64,000 nucleotides of DNA from Oscillospiraceae bacterium (lineage in GTDB: Bacteria; Bacillota; Clostridia; Oscillospirales; Oscillospiraceae): NCBI GenBank assembly GCA_017445385.1, contig JAFSUG010000012.1, positions 1 to 64,000 of the forward strand. The letters run 5' to 3'. The notes below the pieces were generated by a model. The model was not told the origin of the DNA and searched no databases. It saw only the letters and a program-made list of their open reading frames with translations. A program made the translations under genes and the position numbers. Each line of letters opens with the position of its first letter. The first letter of the stretch is position 1. This document shows, piece after piece, positions 62,947 through 64,000 of the stretch.

Positions 62947-64000
62947 ATTACGATGTTGCAATTATCGGCGCCGGCACTGCCGGCGTCTATGCTGCGTATG
63001 AGCTGACGCGGCAGAATCCCGATCTGAAAGTTGTCGTTTTGGAACTTGGCAGCGATATTTATGCGCGTAAATGCCCGATTGTTGCCGGAAAGGTCAAGGA
63101 TTGCATTTCCTGCAAGCCCTGCTCGATCATGTCCGGCTTCGGCGGCGCAGGCGCGTTTTCCGATGGCAAGTATAATTTTACAACGCAGTTCGGCGGCTGG
63201 CTCGGCGAGTATCTCAGCGATGAAAAGCTGCTTGAGCTGATCGACTACGTGGACTCCGTCAACGTGCAGTTCGGCGCAACGAAAGAGATTTTCTCAACCG
63301 ATACGCCCGAAGCGCGCGAGCTGGAAAAGCGCGCGCTGGAGCATGACCTGCATCTTCTGCAGGCGCGATGCAAGCATCTCGGCACGGAGCGCAATCTGAA
63401 GATTCTCACCAATATCTACGAGCATCTGCGTGAGCGCTGCGAATTCCGCTTCCATACGGCGGTGGAGCATATCCGCAAGGCGGAAGGCGGCTACGCGCTC
63501 GACCTTTCGGACGGCTCGGTGGTCAACTGCCGGTTCTGCATTGCCGCGCCCGGACGGTGCGGCGCGGAATGGTTCTCCGACCGCTGCGGCGAGCTCGGCC
63601 TCGCGCTGACAAATAACCAGGTTGACCTCGGCGTGCGCGTGGAGCTGCCGGCAAAGGTTTTTGAGCATATAACGAGCGTCGTCTACGAATCGAAGCTGAT
63701 TTATCGCACGAAGCTTTACGGCGATAACGTGCGCACGTTCTGCATGAACCCCTACGGCCACGTTGTTTCTGAAAACGTGGACGGGCTGATTACGGTCAAC
63801 GGCCACAGCTACGCCGATCCCGCGCTTCGCAGCGAGAATACGAACTTTGCTCTGCTCGTATCGAACCGCTTTACGAAGCCGTTCGACCAGCCGTATCAAT
63901 ACGGCAAGCACATCGCCAGCCTTTCCAATATGCTCGGCGGCGGCGTTCTCGTGCAGCGGTTCGGCGATCTGGTGCGCGGCGTGCGCACGAATGAGCATCG
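62943..64000 (+). CDS. FAD-dependent oxidoreductase (COG2509-like), N-terminal part
   Basis: The frame starts at ATG 62943, overlapping the SLH gene stop, and is open to the window end (about 352 residues seen). The dinucleotide-binding motif VAIIGAGTAGVYAAYEL is at 5-21. A cysteine pair motif (CPIVAGKVKDCISCKPCSIM), typical of this family, lies near 45-60, followed by SGFGGAGAFSDGKYNFTTQFGG. These proteins are large flavin-dependent dehydrogenases of unknown substrate. The usual length is 450-540 residues, so about a quarter is missing here. Confidence 0.9.
   Translation, partial: MNYDVAIIGAGTAGVYAAYELTRQNPDLKVVVLELGSDIYARKCPIVAGKVKDCISCKPCSIMSGFGGAGAFSDGKYNFTTQFGGWLGEYLSDEKLLELIDYVDSVNVQFGATKEIFSTDTPEARELEKRALEHDLHLLQARCKHLGTERNLKILTNIYEHLRERCEFRFHTAVEHIRKAEGGYALDLSDGSVVNCRFCIAAPGRCGAEWFSDRCGELGLALTNNQVDLGVRVELPAKVFEHITSVVYESKLIYRTKLYGDNVRTFCMNPYGHVVSENVDGLITVNGHSYADPALRSENTNFALLVSNRFTKPFDQPYQYGKHIASLSNMLGGGVLVQRFGDLVRGVRTNEH

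Overview
The window is about 64 kb of a chromosome from a spore-forming, Gram-positive-type anaerobe. The best fit is a gut Clostridia lineage of the Oscillospirales or Christensenellales kind. The reasons are an LL-diaminopimelate aminotransferase route to lysine, a type III glutamine synthetase next to an ANTAR regulator, a SpoIIE-like phosphatase, four proteins with S-layer homology (SLH) repeats, lipoprotein signals, GGAGG-type ribosome sites, and a GC content in the mid-50s by eye. This placement is inference; there is no rRNA in the window.

Layout. 1-0.9 kb: the start of a secreted protein and an XRE repressor with its own operator. 1.2-10.3 kb: one tightly packed minus-strand operon, glnN - 40-aa ORF - asnB - guaA - pyrG - dapF - dapL. 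It makes glutamine and then spends it, and it is preceded by a promoter and two tandem intrinsic terminators. 10.3-12.2 kb: a divergent glnA-like gene and an ANTAR-type RNA-binding antiterminator, the obvious candidate regulator. 12.3-22.3 kb: an accessory zone. It holds an immunity-like small protein, a lipoprotein lipase cluster (13.3-16.3 kb), and a 5.5-kb island next to an intact initiator tRNA. A 45-nt copy of the tRNA 3' part marks the far end of the island. The island carries a two-domain DNA methyltransferase, an MvaI/BcnI-type endonuclease, and a coupled two-gene unit (minimal nucleotidyltransferase plus unknown partner). No integrase is present. A dispersed repeat of about 80 bp occurs five times at the boundaries of these segments.

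22.4-33.3 kb: a lid-less Hsp70 with a membrane J-protein, uvrA, then a MacA/MacB-like ABC operon ending in an SLH protein. 33.4-38.1 kb: a cobalamin riboswitch with terminator controlling a 1473-residue surface protein with transcobalamin-like (DUF4430) modules and SLH anchors. 38.1-43.3 kb: a TetR - GPH transporter - GH36 - unknown GT-like operon under a perfect 15+15 bp palindrome. 43.4-52.1 kb: LMW phosphatase, a class I glutamine amidotransferase-like hydrolase, a 178-bp MITE-like palindrome, SpoIIE-like, CYTH, mnmG, tatD, a small helical protein, GNAT and DUF2156 genes.

52.2-64 kb: two paralogues with an NlpC/P60-like - DUF11 - NlpC/P60-like layout, one secreted and SLH-anchored, the other leaderless and coupled to a second C26 hydrolase. 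They are interspersed with a DegT-like enzyme, an AraC regulator, a lone solute-binding lipoprotein, uracil-DNA glycosylase, another SLH protein, and the start of a COG2509-like flavoprotein.

The most unusual content is the tRNA-fMet island with its nucleotidyltransferase pair, the B12-controlled surface protein, the glutamine super-operon with its leader, and the NlpC-DUF11 paralogues.
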